DNA of 60,787 bases from Chara braunii (GCA_003427395.1 BFEA01000081.1:2937018-2997804), one strand, 5' to 3'. Positions 41,666 through 54,004 are shown, counted from the stretch's first letter. The notes: generated by a model not told the origin, from the letters alone. Numbers and translations are program-made.

Positions 41666-42454
41666 TTACAAAAAAACAAGAACGACAAGGACAACAAACC
41701 CCAGCTACGTAGCTCATGGGAACCCCCCCCTGCCCATCTCCCCCACCCTTCTCCCCCCTAACTTACCACCCGTCACCGTCCTCTCGCCTCACATCCTCGC
41801 GTCTTTGCCCACCACGTCGACTAATCTCTCCACAGGCATGTTGTTGCTATGTTGGACGGGCTTCTGCTCGACAGTTTGCTACTGTTGTTGCTCCTAAAGC
41901 AGGGCAGGGTCAAGAACCGGTTGCAGCGCGCTGAAAGTTGGAAGATCATTCGAGATTGATGGCGCCCTCAGTCGACGATAGCTCCAGTACTCACTAAGTA
42001 TTCAAACGAAGAACTATCTCCCTCTACTGAGTCTCCACCTGCCCTCACCACCACGCGCTTCATCGCCAAGGCCGCCACCTCACATCCAACCTCCGCCTCC
42101 ATCACCATCATGCCATGACGCCCTCACAACCTCATCTCGTGTCGCTCCCACCATCGCCTCGCCAACCGCTTCCCGCCACGCCGACCAGTTCGCGCTCTAG
42201 CGAAAGGGGCGCAGCGCTCCCGGTAGCGCCGCGCCCCCTCCTTCCTCGCCAGTAATCCAGACACTTCACCGGACCATTTAATCGGTAGGAGCAACAGGCG
42301 GTGTCAAATCTCAAATCACGATGTGTGTTAAGGAAGCTCCAACGGGAAACCTTCCATGTCCATACTCGTTTCCTCTTCTCTTTTTTTTTCCCTTGCTTTA
42401 TGTGAGAAACTCACAGGGACGCACTCCACGCCACCAAGTCAAATGCGCTCCTCC

Positions 42455-42538
<84 letters not shown>

Positions 42539-42971
42539 CGCTCGTGCGCTCGTGCGCGCGCGCTGTGTGTATGAGTTCGTGTGTGTTGCTCTCACTCTGT
42601 TTGTGATGCTTTGGGGACCAATCAATCATTCCATAAAGTTACCAATCAGTTAACCTGTAAGGCAATTAATGTGTTGTATGGCATGGCAAAGTGAGGTCAC
42701 TCTAGTACATCCATTCCTTACCAACCTAATCATAATCAAACCAAGACCGTGGTACTACAGCCATGGGGGGAGGAGACCGAGGGGTAAAAGGGTCATTGGA
42801 ATTCCCAAAAGGTCCGTAAGGGGATAGATGAGTCCACTCTAGTCCAATCCAAGAAAGATGGACAACAATCTCTCCGTAACTCTCCCTGGTCCTCCCCTCG
42901 AGCCCCATCCCAGCATGCCTGTCCCAGCTCCCCCCAATGACCCACCCCCATCCAGCATCAGTTGAATTTAA
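41666..42971. other. No gene; (CT)n tract
   Basis: C-rich stretches, a (CT)n array at 42452-42535 followed by CTCGTGCG repeats, and non-coding sequence to the left end of TTAA-3. Confidence 0.5.
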
Positions 42972-43279
42972 ACCACCAGTACATCCAGCTATCGACCGCG
43001 AGCCCTTTTCGGAGGTCGTCCGCCGCTGATTGGATTTATCTACGGCGTTGGGCGTTCGATAATTTCGTAGGCAACAAGTTTTCTTTTCAACAAGGTTGAG
43101 GCTGTGTACGAGCAGTTTAAGGGTATGTTGAAGGTTTTCAGATCTTGACGATAAATGTTGAATTTTCTTTTTTTTTTTTGCCCATTTAGTTGCAATGTCA
43201 GTCTGAATCTGTTGTTTTATGGTATCCGTGAATTCCGGGTTAGCAAGCCGTGCTCCTTAAAGTTTCAGTTCATATGTGC

Positions 43280-43778
43280 AACATCTCAACCAAATTACCC
43301 GAAGGATAGCCCGTCTGCCGAAGACATAGAGGTTATGGATAAACTCATCAATTTGAAAGGGATCAGGGACCCATGCCTGTAATAGAAGGGTCTTCCAGTC
43401 CCAAGGCCAAGCGTGTTGGACCCCTAATTGGCTCCAGATTCTATCCCATCATCTCTAAAGCCAAATGCCCCTGGGCATTGGAGGAACACATGCTCAATGG
43501 TTCTTGTGATTGGCCATATTTACACCATGGACGTGCAGTACCCCTTTGCTCCAATTTCGAATGATCCATTAGCCAATCATTTGTAAGGAGACACTTGTGC
43601 TCAATTTGGTATTGTAAAGACGCAACCTTCGTCGATTTGGCTTAAATAGTCTGGAACCATTGATATGCCCAAGAGCTTCCTTACTAACGTTTAGATGCTC
43701 TACCCATTTAGCCATAATTTTTTCCTCGAGCACAACATTCCATATGTTGATTTCACAGTAAAAGTATGCAGGGTCCAT
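43280..43778 (-). pseudogene. LINE-B C-terminal region with zf-RVT relic
   Basis: The frame 43778-43569 (MAKWVEHLNVSKEALGHING, ending LYNTKLSTSVSLQMIG) aligns with LINE-A 49.2 kb (RWMHQLNLGRHEFQRIKW... LMIG). Below it, TNDWLMDHSKLEQRG, RPWCKYG and, in another frame, TIEHVFLQCPGAFGF supply the split zinc knuckle. Confidence 0.5.
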
Positions 43779-43794
43779 GCATACGTTCTCCTTT

Positions 43795-43858
43795 TTTTTT
43801 AGGGCTAAAGATCGAACCCAATAAACCGGATCTAAAACTAGTTGAGCAATTGTTGTTT
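43795..43858 (-). other. Possible tRNA-derived fragment
   Basis: The minus strand has TTGCTCAACTAGTTTTAGATC and then GGGTTCGATCTTTAGCCC followed by an A-run. The B box is good, the A box weak. It sits inside LINE-B. Confidence 0.25.
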
Positions 43859-45137
43859 CTTGTCTAAAGGCGATCCATTAATGCTTCACCTTCAATACTC
43901 TAATTCTAAATACCTGGTTATCTTTGAATCTTCTACTTTCCTCCTATTTATTTGGGAAAATCATGTTGTCATGCAATAGAGTACAAAGTGAAAAAAAACT
44001 TCACCATTGGGGTAAATTTCTTATACATTCCCTACAAGATTTGGCTAATCCTTAATAACCACTCAGTCATTATCGATGAGTTTGGACCCTTTCTTAAGGA
44101 TCCGTACCCAACCCAAGGGAATAAAGCAAATTCATCCTTCCAGAATCTCTGCTGAATGGTGACAATAACGCAGACGACTTTGTAAGACAGAAGGATAGAT
44201 GATCAAAGATCCAATCGTTTTTGTCAGAGTCTCAAATACCTTTAATCCTCATTTCTGTTTTTGACTCAGACTAATCATGGAAAGTCTATACACTGAAGAT
44301 TACATCTCTGAGAGTCTCTGATCCATCTATTGTTGAAGAGGGTTTGTTGACACATTTCATCCCATCTCTCTCGAGTATCGTATCCGTCAAAGGTAGCTTC
44401 CTCCAAAATTTCAATATATTGTGTTAAAATGGATCCTTACTAATATCAAGCCGTGTAGATTGACGATTTAAGATCGGTTTATTATCCGGTTTCTTTAAAA
44501 TACCTCTAGGTAGGGACCACGATCAAATTTCCAACAATGCCATGCAGTTTGTTCCCTCTAGTCTAACAAGTGTCAAACGTTTGATTTGTTATCAAGCCAA
44601 CACACTCCATGGGGTCTCAAGATAAACAAATAATTGATGAATCCGTTAAAATGATAATGTCATAGTCTGGGTCAAGGGGTTAATAATCCCCTACCCACCT
44701 ATGGTCTTAGGCTGAATTACCGATTATCATGCTACCTTGCTAATAACATTTTGACACTTATGGTTTCCTCTCCACAAAAAAACTTTTAATTGACGATGAA
44801 AAATTTTAAGGGCCTCCTTTTCCATAACCTACATTACAAATTTATACCAAATTGAGGCCAGCTACGCATTATTCATAACCAACGTCCTTCCCAGAATGGA
44901 GATATGCTTATCCTTACATAATAAAAAAATATTATAAACGTACTGTGTGATTCAATTATTGTTTTTTCTTGATTTTTCAATTCCTAAGAGAAAAATACAT
45001 AACTATCGTATACATGAATTAACAGGGTGTTATTTGACCATAGGTTGTTTATGGGGCCTTCCCCCTTCATAATGGATCCAATATCTCAATGTTTACTACC
45101 CCAATCCACCCTCATAACTGATAATCAACAAAACTTA

Positions 45138-45720
45138 TCAGGCATTGAACTTTTGCAATGTTCTATAGTGATGCGTCCACCATGAGTAGAATATCATGAG
45201 CAAAAAGATAATATATATGGATTGCTTCCTCGGGAATGGATATAAACCGAATACCCTCAAGTTTGCCGCAAGAGTCTTCATGACTATTAAATTTACAAAG
45301 ATAAAGGAAACTATAAGATCACTCTGCCTCACCGAACATTGTAAGGAGATCGGGAAAGTCACGCCACCATTCACCAACACGCTGGTGGTAGCGTTCTCAC
45401 GCAAGATTTTTATCCATCTATGAAAGCATGGGCCAAAATTCAATTTATCTAGACACTTACGCAGAAAAAATAAATCCAAATTGTCTTATGTCTTTTCAAA
45501 ATCAGTAAATATAAAAATTGCATCATATCTGGATTGACAATATAAGTTCCTTAATGAAAAACATATTGTCCTTAATGTTCCTTCATGTGATAAACTAAGC
45601 TTGGGCAAGGTATATAATATCTACAATAACCTTAGTTAAACGATTCTCCACTTCTTTAGCTACCACTGCCAACCAGTTTATATACAAGTGTGAAAAGGGT
45701 AATAGATATGTAATTACGAA
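45138..45720 (-). pseudogene. LINE-B reverse transcriptase relic
   Basis: The frame 45479-45138 retains LRKCLDKLNFGPCFHRWIKI and CSVRQSDLIVSFIFVNLIV, corresponding to FLDKCLEKMNFGPCFRRWVE and the RQGD (motif B) region of LINE-A. Here the Gly of RQGD is Ser. Upstream in other frames, VAKEVENRLTKVIVDIIYLA parallels LINE-A VAKVLADRLTNVISDIIHPA. Motif A is destroyed by stops. The enzyme would copy LINE RNA at the nicked target. Confidence 0.55.
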
Positions 45721-46172
45721 TATTAGATTTATCTCCTTTTTCATACAGAGTGTTAGAACTCCTTAGCTACAAACTCCCCCATCTGACTTGAAATCTAAGA
45801 CTGCATGGTAATAATCCATGAGGTCCTAAGATAGAAAATATCATCGAGACTCTTAAATTTCCTTTGTAAGGACGATTATTCCCAGAGTTTTAACCTAAGT
45901 GTTGTCCTTACCTCTTCTTTAGTTAATGGTATTTCTAACAGTACATTTTGATCACTCAAAATTTATTTGTTTAAAGGCGATAAGAAATCATCAATTTCTT
46001 GGAGGAGGTTGTCAATAATTGTCCTCCCTATCTGTACATGACATTGCAAAGAAGTGTGTGTCCATTGCCCTTTCAATTGTGATGCCGCCAGAGTTACCTC
46101 AATTCTAAGACTCTGCTATCTATATGACATTTAAGTTAATAATTGATCTTCATGTTTTTGGATCACTCCCCC

Positions 46173-46529
46173 TTATGGTTCTAGGACTTTCATTTCTTCT
46201 GAATTAATTTCTTGTTGTTCAACTTGTCGAATTCTTTGATATGATAATGTTTCCTTTGAATGACATCGTACAACCAATGATTTTGAATATTTATTAAATT
46301 TATTGTCTAGAAACACAAGATCGTTGTTGAACCATGTTATGTTATCTTCGATGAACTCTCTCTGGTCTTTCCAAAAGGGACACATATCCTTGAGGTAAAA
46401 CTTGAAGCAATCAATCTTGAGATGAGAGGTATTATGTTTGAAAATGCCTCTACCCTGATCTGATTTTTTTTTCAAAAGGAAAAAAACTACTATACAATTG
46501 CATGGTCTAGTCCCGAGAAAGGACTGCAA
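46173..46529 (-). pseudogene. LINE-B ORF2 segment between endonuclease and RT
   Basis: A 118-residue frame with DCFKFYLKDMCPFWKDQREF and YQRIRQVEQQEINSEEM, the helical region expected between APE and RT in L1-type ORF2. No motif of its own. The following ~450 bp is a decayed continuation. Confidence 0.4.
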
Positions 46530-46764
46530 TGAAAAAGTTTCGTTACTTGTAGAGGCCCTTGCAATTCCTCAAATACTAGTATGAGATCAATATGTCATTT
46601 AAAACCTTATCTTGATTGGCCTTTCCTGTTTGAATCCAAATACTTGAAAGGTACATCGAGTAGAGTAAATTCTTCTATATGAATCAAATAGGTTTCGTGT
46701 GTGACATTATAGCTACGATCAACTCATTAGTTTCTACATACATCGGCCAGAGAGAGGGAATGTG

Positions 46765-47269
46765 CTACCTATCCAAGTGTTGCTCTGGCGCTGCATTGAA
46801 GTCCCCTACTACGATTGATAAAATACCTACTGGAAAACTGGGGAGAATATTTACGAAAAATATTTGCCTATTTCCACCCTCATTGAGACTATATACACAT
46901 AGGATACCAACCACCTCAAGTTCCAAGATGGATAGAATATAGACCCATCTGCCTTCCACTTTGTCAGCCTCCCAATTGAGAACCTCTACTTTTGAGCTTG
47001 GGGGTAGTCATGTGGTCACACCTGCACTCCCAGGTCTAGGTGCATGTGCTCTATAGGCTTGGTGGGGCCATATCTCTTTAAGACAATGGTGGTGGACTAG
47101 TATCTAGTAGGTGAGTCTCTTGAATGCATATGACTTCTGGACATTCCTTCCTGTCAATGCCTCTGAGCAGATTGTAGATTGTTTTTCTTTTATACTGTTT
47201 TGCAGTTGTGAAACCATTAACATTAAATGATCTAGGTCCAAATCTGCACTTTGTCTCAACAATTTCCAC
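46765..47269 (-). pseudogene. LINE-B APE-type endonuclease relic
   Basis: The N-terminal frame (47269-47078) has SFNVNGFTTAKQYKRK and CPEVICIQETHL, matching the [FW]N[VI]xG and QE[TS]H motifs of L1 apurinic-like endonucleases, with the metal-binding Glu kept. The second frame (46959-46765) has LSIVVGDFNAAPEQHLDR, the GDFN motif. A frameshift separates them, so the nuclease is dead. LINE-A lacks this domain. Confidence 0.65.
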
Positions 47270-47565
47270 TCTTTATCTTTGTAGTAAAGGACGCTAATAA
47301 CTTCAATTTCATCCATCTTAACTCAATGATGGGCGACTCCTACTCTTTAATCAGACGATTGCAGACGATTGCAAAGCAGTATACCACTCGCTTAGAGCTC
47401 TTTCCAAGGACCTGTGTCTAGGATTCCACCCATTTCAAGGATACCGTGTCCAAGGAGTCTCACCAGCAGTATGCCCACATCATCTTTTGGCCAAAACTTA
47501 CTGGCTTTAACCTTTAATAACAATTGCGGTTCCTTAAGTGTGTCATGACCTAACCAGCAGGGGGG

Positions 47566-47569
<4 letters not shown>

Positions 47570-47651
<82 letters not shown>
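47570..47651. repeat. (GA)n microsatellite
   Basis: About 40 GA dinucleotides after a G-run. Confidence 0.95.
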
Positions 47652-47654
<3 letters not shown>

Positions 47655-47655
<1 letters not shown>

Positions 47656-47905
47656 ACCGGTATGGGCATATGAAATTTTTCGGTCCTCTAACTCAACGGG
47701 TATCCGGTAGGGGCATGCCGAAAATTTGGAACTGGTACCGGTAGGGGCATACAGAGCAGATCTTAGGCCCAGACGAACCCGGGGGTTTTATGGAAACTTG
47801 AAAAGTGCAGAAGGGCACGACAGGGTAAGTCGGCCGTTGCAGGGGCATGCCGCAACATAAATGGATTTCGGAGGGGCATTTCGAAAACATTTTCCTTTTT
47901 TTTCC
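47655..47905 (+). repeat. Family G repeat, longest collinear copy
   Basis: Five or more (A/T)GGGGCAT/GGGCAT motifs spaced 30-60 bp, including GGTACCGGTAGGGGCATACA and GGTAAGTCGGCCGTTGCAGG. Reference copy for the fragments at 5.83-6.13 and 8.42 kb. Confidence 0.65.
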
Positions 47906-48240
47906 TCATTTTAGTTTTTTTCGTTTTTTTTCCTTCCGGGATGTGTGTCATCCCGAAAACGGCTGCACCCGGCCTTGGTGCACTAACCGATCTTGCACTC
48001 GGGCGACCCCCTAAGGCCGCGGCAGTGGCGGCACGTTAATGGGTAAGCCCCGCGGCCCATGTATGGACCAAGTACTAGTGGTTTAATGAATTTCAAGATT
48101 TCTAACTTAATTATTGGTTCCCCGGTCAGTCTCCCTGCCAAAGTTGAGAGCGAGAGGAATGAGGATTTTGTCCTTTGGACTGTTGTTTCCCCATAAAGAG
48201 CCCCTGAGGATTTTTTTTTTTTTTATTTTTCTTTTGAGTC

Positions 48241-48293
48241 GCTCCATCTATTGGTGGGGAGCTGCACCGACTGGAAAACGGGTCCAGCGTCCC
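48241..48293 (-). repeat. Shared LINE 3' tail, best-preserved copy
   Basis: Minus strand: GGGACGCTGGACCCGTTTTC, CAGTCGGTGCAGCTCC, CCACCAATAGATGGAGC, then GACTC and an A-rich run. Both hairpin stems pair, with one change in the first. Confidence 0.9.
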
Positions 48294-48308
48294 ATTACAG
48301 TGTAAATG

Positions 48309-48713
48309 TCATTGTGAATTGGGCCTCTTCACCAAGCTGTTTGACACCATGTCATGCAATCTGAACGAGCCCTTCTTCGGTTGGGAAAAACGTACCAACT
48401 TTCTAAGTGACAATTTTTCTCTATGCAGAACCATACCATGAGATAAGAACCATTGACTGCTGGTTAGAGGGAAAAGGGTTGGGAATTCAGCAGCAGATCG
48501 TAGAGGAATCATGGGGTCCACTGCGCACCAATCATTGAAAAGTATCTTGTAATTCACGTTGAGAGCAACATCATCATTTGCTTGGGCACCTTCCCAACCA
48601 AACATCTCCATCTTTCCTCCCTGTTCCCCCCCAAGCGAGCCTTTATTAAAATTTTTAATATGTTCAAGAATTTCTTTTTTCCTTGAGAGGTACTTAATTT
48701 TTTCTTTGGTCAA
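48309..48713 (-). pseudogene. LINE-A extreme C-terminus
   Basis: KIKYLSRKKEILEHIKNF and the following W-rich and DWCAVDPMIPLR segments parallel LINE-D (KIKFLHNCKQEIQQHIKHF ... DWTSIGPSIPLR). This conserved region lies beyond the zinc knuckle and is not part of the textbook L1 ORF2 domain set. Confidence 0.5.
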
Positions 48714-48794
48714 TTTTCATTGAATTATGATATCTGTTTGTATTTGTTCCTTGATGCTATCAGTAAATTCTTGCCCATCAAGTCTTACTCTTTC

Positions 48795-49735
48795 TCATTC
48801 ATGTGTACATCTTCTTCTCCAAATAGCCCAGAGAATTACTCTTCTACTAATGGTAAACAAATTTTGTGTGAATTCATCATAAGGTATGACAGTCCATTCC
48901 TCCAACAACAAAGGTTTCCAGCCCCATGGCCACTTATCAATCACTTCCAATTGAGTCCGTATTCTGTCCCACCATCTCCATAGCCATACTGAGTCAGGGC
49001 ATTGTAAGAAAATATGTTCAATAGTCTCAGCTATGCATCTGCTCGGGAAGGCCGATATACAAATTTTGCACCAAGGCTTGGCTAAACCTTTGTTGTCCAA
49101 AAAGGTTCTGTCTATTAACCAATCATTAGTTCGGAGACATCTATGTTCAATCTGCCATTGTAGAGAGAATATTTTTGCAGGCTTGATCTCTTTTTACTTC
49201 GGAACCATTTGATCCTTTGAAATTCATGCCTTCCTAAGTTCAGTTGATGCATCCATCTTTGTGTGACTCTGTCCTTGAGGTTAAATTTTTTTCTTAACAT
49301 TCTGTATGTTGATTTAACTGTGAGAGTGTGTAGGGTTCTTGTTAAGTTCGTCTTACCTTTGCACCGCGACCCCCATTTCCATTCATGTGGATCTAAAGGG
49401 AGGAATTGAATGGGTGTACTTGGACGAAAGACAAAACTAGAATTTTTGTCTTGTATGACCCTGATTCTAAAAAGTCGTTCGGTTGTTACCCTTCTGACCC
49501 CAATTGGGTCACTCAGGATTAACTCATTATTAACTCTGAGATCGAAAAGGGTGATTAAAATGTCCCCATTCCTTTCCAAATGGAAGACATTGCCAATCAC
49601 TTGATGATCTTCTTTTAGAACTACCCAATCGTTATTTTTAATTCTATGGCCCTTTTTGAGAGCTATAATCCAACTTATTGGGATTAACTCTAATATCTTA
49701 TCAAGAGCAGCCTCTGAATGATGACAATATCTCAA
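48795..49735 (-). pseudogene. LINE-A ORF2 connection region and zf-RVT zinc knuckle
   Basis: 49735-49115 is a 206-residue frame with STYRMLRKKFNLKDRVTQRW, the RT-to-zinc-finger connector of plant LINEs. After a stop/frame change, 49100-48795 carries KPWCKICI, then ETIEHIFLQCPDSVWLWRWW, the C-x2-C ... H-x4-C pattern of zf-RVT, followed by ILWAIWRRRC. zf-RVT is thought to help bind element RNA. The zinc ligands are intact, which makes this the reference for LINEs C and E. Confidence 0.7.
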
Positions 49736-50629
49736 TTTCTCCTGGATTTTCTTGTGAGGGATCCAGTCATTAGTAAGTGTGTCCCAGATGTCCCTTACTC
49801 TGATTACTCATTTTCTTATCCAACCCCTCCGGGATGAGTCTTTGCAATGAAGAGTGCATCCTCGTGAATCCCTGATCCAAGTGTTGTTAAAAAGCGACTG
49901 TCTACAAACCTCCTCTCACCTCTCTGGGGCCACCTTGTCAGTAAGCGGGAGCTTTCTCCATATTTTAATGAGAGAGGGTCAGAAGGGATCCTTAGTAAGA
50001 TCTGCTCTAGCATCTTCCCTATTAGATAGGTGAGATTCTTTTGTCCTTGGTCCTCTAGCTCTGGGTAGGGTCCAGGCTCTGTTTTCCAACCATGTCAGCG
50101 GGTCAATTTCCTTGACTGTAGGAGGGGCTAATCGCTTTATCTGTTCCCAAACTAACACATTACATGGCGTCTGAGGATTAAATAACAACCTTTTAATCCA
50201 TTGTATGGACAGGGACATTGCTTGGAGGGTGGGATCAATGATACCAAGTTCTCCACTCGATTTGGGTTGTATGATTGATGATCATGCTACTCTACTGATC
50301 ACATTTTTTGATTTGTGGTTTCCCCTCAACAGGAAGACTCTTAATTGTTGTTGAAAACTTTTGATCGTTGTCTTGTATACTGCCCAAATGGCTGACTTAT
50401 ACCAAATCGATGCTAGGACAACATTATTAATTGCAAGAGATCTTCCAAAAATGGATGTATGTTTGTTTTTCCATGAATTTAATTTGGAACAAACATTCTG
50501 TAAGATTCATTCGTTGTTTGCTGCAGGTTTTCCTTCTGCTGAAAGATTAATTCCCAATACCCTTACGGGTGTCTCTTTAGATAACCATGAGATTTTTGGA
50601 ACTTCTGGGGGTCTGACTCCTTGATGATG

Positions 50630-51498
50630 AATCCACCAACCCAAAGTTTTGTTACCCCAATTAATCCTCATATCAGAAAGTCTACAAAATCAATCCATCT
50701 TGCTCCTTAGGGCTTCCAGATTCTCATGAGATGCCTCAACCATGATAGATAAGTCATCAGCAGGGAGCAAACAAGGATCGCCTCTTCTGGTATGCAAGTT
50801 ACTTGAATTTTCTTGATGTCCTTGTTCTTATGTAGGTTAGCAGCAAGGGCTTCCATGATTATCACAAAAAGGAAGAGGGTGATATGATCCCCTTGTCTCA
50901 CTGATCTCTTAAGACAGAATGGGGGGGGCACATTTCCAGTTATCATTACCCTGGTAGTGACTTTCTGGTGCATTATCTCCACCCATCTCCTAAAACATGG
51001 ACCGAAGTTCATTTTTTCCAGACATTTATCCAAGAATGTCCAATCCACATGGTCATATGCTTTTTCAAAATCAATAAAGATGAAAGCTGCATTATGTTTA
51101 GATTGCCTAGAAATTTTAATCAATTCATTAACCAAGAGGATATTATCTTGAATTCTCCTTCCTGTTATAAAACCTGTTTGTGCAGGATGGATAATATCAG
51201 AGATAACATTAGTTAGACGGTCTGCTAAGACCTTAGCCACTAACTTGTAAACCACAGTCAACAGAGTTATGGGTCGATAATTCTTTATATTTGATTTTTC
51301 TCCTTTTTTGTAAATGAGGGTAAAGACACCTTCATTTACTATCTCCCCCATCTCCCCTGTGGTCCATACTGAATCATAGAAATCCATTAAGTCCTGCGAA
51401 AGAGTATCCCACATACTTTCCCAGAATTCTTTAGGTAACCCATCAATCCCTGGTGTTTTTTCTTCTTCCATTAGGATCATTGCTTTGGGTTTCTCCAT
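50630..51498 (-). pseudogene. LINE-A reverse transcriptase
   Basis: Contains TPGIDGLPKEFW (motif 0), KNYRPITLLTVVYKLVAKVL (motif 1), FITGRRIQDNILLVNELI (motif 2), AAFIFIDFEKAYDHVDW (motif A with catalytic Asp) and SVRQGDHITLFLF (motif B). Motif C appears only after a frameshift near 50.76 kb as PADDLSIMVEASHENLEALR; FADD has become PADD but the Asp pair is kept. This order is that of L1-clade RT. N-terminal endonuclease is missing. Stops and the frameshift make it a pseudogene. Between 50.63 and 49.74 kb only short decayed frames remain. Confidence 0.8.
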
Positions 51499-51547
51499 TT
51501 CTTCTCTTTGTTTTTCTGAGATTTTCTAAGTCATTGGCAATAGGAAA

Positions 51548-51862
51548 TCATCGATCTTCCCACACTCCATCTTTGAATCTGACTGGGAGAACTACTATGC
51601 CCGTTTTAGCAGGGGGTGAATCCCCTTGTCCCTTAGCTAGTCTGTGGTGGAGCTTTGGCCTCATACTAGTCCCATCTGAGACCAGCGGGACTGGGGGAGG
51701 AACTGTCATACCCGAGTTGGATCGCTGCATTACAGCCAAGTCTGAACTCGACAGTTCTTGACTACTAGACATAACTGCAGGTTGTTGTTGCTGCAAATCT
51801 TCCGTGAGATCTAACATCAACTGCTGTGTTGGAGACAGGGGTGGAGACAGGGGTGTCTGCAT
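51548..51862 (-). pseudogene. LINE-A ORF1-like N-terminal fragment
   Basis: 104 residues, Gln/Ser/Pro-rich (LMLDLTEDLQQQQPAVMSSS, then KTGIVVLPVRFKDGVWEDR), ending at a stop 50 bp before the RT frame. Its position at the 5' end of the element and disordered composition suit an ORF1 start. No RRM, CCHC or DUF4283 pattern is visible, so the identity is inferred from position only. Confidence 0.35.
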
Positions 51863-52024
51863 ATTGGCTTCAGTAGTGAACTCTGAGCCAGCTCTCTCAC
51901 TTTCAGGACCTGACGGGCCCAGGCACCCCGGTCTCCGATAGTGGGCTTGGGTGAACCTGTTCAGACAGTGGTATTGCCTCTATTATCTGGGTCCCAGCAA
52001 CATATATCACTTGTACCCCTGAGG

Positions 52025-53128
52025 CGACGAAAGCTTCTTTTGTCACTTGCAACTTATCAAAATGGGACTCGTTACCCTGCAGTTGTTTCTTTGGACTCTG
52101 ATGTTTTCACTGTTTTTGTTCTTCTACACTTCGCTGCTGTTGTTGAACCATGGAAGTCCGAGGGCTGGCCGAGACGATCCGGCAGGGTTGTCGGCAGCTA
52201 CAGGATGGCGCTGAGTCTTCAAGTAGGTAGTCGTTTCCGTTACAATACTCTAGCAGTGTCCTCCTCTGCTATTCAAGTACTCAAGGCTTCTTGTAGTCTT
52301 TCTTGGTGTTGAAGGCAGTTTGGAAAGCCAATTAGGATGAATGTACGAGATGCTGGTCTGGTTTCCCGCACCAGTCTAAACCGGGTGATGTCCCTAGTCC
52401 CGGTCGCATTGTGAGGTTCCTGGCCGCGGTTCCATCTCTGTTAATACACGTGTGGTTTTCCAAAAAGAAAAGAAAAGGAAAAAGAAAACAGAAATGAGTT
52501 GTCTGTAGGAGCGAGAATATTTTCTTTACACTGTCCACTTTCTCTGTTTTACACACACAAACACAAAAACATACTTTGTGCAGCACCTTAAAGATGTGCC
52601 AAGTAGTCAGTGGCTGTTTATTGGAGATGCCTGCAGCACTTTGTCTATATGAGTGCGCAGTGTCCATGGCGCACATGGCCAACAGGGTTGGTGACCTCAG
52701 CACCAGTCCATTGGGGTACCCTTCTTGCTCCTCTTGGCGAGCAGCAATCCGGCTCATTAATGCTGGCAGGATAGAAACAAGACATCAAGATAGATCAATG
52801 CATCCATGCTTCCCCTTATTAATGCTGTGAGACCCTTTGCCACTCCTATTGCAAGACAGCCACTGCTTCCCTAGTTCCGCTTGCCCCATGGACAGCATTT
52901 ATTACTTCTATAAAAGAACACGACATTGATTATAAGTTATAACTTATAAGGCAGTGCTTATTTCTGAAGAGTGGAAGGATAGACTGTGGCAAAACACCTA
53001 GCTTCAATCATGGTAGGGCCGCAAGTGGTAAACAGGAACCCCCCCTTTTCACCCCTGGCCATAGGGTAACCACCCAACCCTGAAAAGCGCAATGCCAAAA
53101 GTGTTGACGCTAATCTTTTCACTGTTTC

Positions 53129-53162
<34 letters not shown>

Positions 53163-53597
53163 CGGCCCTGTTTTGCTGTTGGTCAAGGTTTTTGTGTGGG
53201 ACCCCCTCTTTTCAGCCCATAGGTTAACTCCCCAACTGAAAATTTCAAGGCATTTGGGGGTAATTGTTCCATTTCTTTGTTTCTTTTTCTTTGCCCTAGT
53301 TTGTTTTTTGTCAAGAGTGTCTGTCAAGTTTAGTGTTTATTGGAGATGGCAGCTTTCTTGTCAAGTCCTGAGAATCCTGAACATCCTGAGAATTTCAGAA
53401 TGTCAGGGGTGAATTTTGAATGAAAAAGCACCCGCTCCCCTTAGAGTTTAGGTTCCCACTGTGCACTGTGTGGTTGAATTTACTACTCAGAGTCTGTGAA
53501 AATCTTTATCCGGCTGAAGCATTTTTCTTCGTTGTTGTGGCATGCATAACGGATTGTGGCATAAAATGGATTTACTTTCCATCTCCATTCTCATGAT
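52025..53597. other. No gene seen
   Basis: Includes a weak tail-like hairpin (GATGCTGGTCTGGTTTCCCG, 52342), T-run 53131-53162 and the repeated phrase GTTTATTGGAGATG (52617, 53333). No domains. Confidence 0.45.
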
Positions 53598-53932
53598 CCA
53601 GTGTGTTTGCTGTGCAGTCAGTCCTCTGTGTGTCAGGCACCGACAGGCAACACAGACATCCCAAACCGAGCAGCCCCCATAGGAGTGCAGTCGGCACTCC
53701 AAACGAGGAACTACCGACTGTTTGGCACTACTTAAGGGTGCTCAGTTGGGCACACAAAAAAAAGTTAGTAAAAATCAGGGGAAGAACAGACAACAGCAAA
53801 AAGACTGACACACAGAGGACTGCACAGCAAACACACTGATTTGCCTTGGCATGCATCCGAGAGGTTCCCACCACCCACTGAGCCCAGGACAGTAGTCCAT
53901 CCAGCCTTCTCCATGGAGGGTATGTGGGTGGG

Positions 53933-53963
<31 letters not shown>

Positions 53964-53968
53964 CGCAC

Positions 53969-54004
<36 letters not shown>

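Larger units (their letters stand above)
43175..47320 (-). mobile_element. LINE-B: old, AT-rich L1-type LINE
   Basis: A T-run at 43167-43181 marks the poly(A) end, with a 3' end different from the shared tail. From right to left it carries an APE endonuclease (47.3-46.7 kb), a middle region, RT remnants (45.7-45.1 kb) and the C-terminal zf-RVT region (43.8-43.3 kb). It has many stops and is markedly AT-richer than LINE-A, so it is the oldest LINE here. Confidence 0.65.
42972..48082. mobile_element. Candidate 5.1-kb TTAA-target element (TTAA-3) enclosing LINE-B
   Basis: Left end ACCACCAGTACATCCAGCTA (subtype P) and right end GTACTAGTGGT (subtype Q inward) are bordered by TTAA at 42968 and 48083, with the same left-P/right-Q orientation as TTAA-2. 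The interior consists of LINE-B, a (GA)n array and a family G repeat. No transposase was seen. The pairing of such distant ends is inference. Confidence 0.4.
48210..52015 (-). mobile_element. LINE-A: L1-type LINE, internally deleted
   Basis: A T-rich run at 48211-48234, then the shared tail (48241-48293), ORF2 C-terminus, RT and an ORF1-like frame up to 51.86 kb. CCCCTGAGG occurs just outside both ends (48201-48209, 52016-52024), a 9-bp TSD candidate. No APE domain between ORF1 and RT, so an internal deletion is likely. This copy ties the shared tail to an identifiable L1-clade LINE. Confidence 0.75.
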
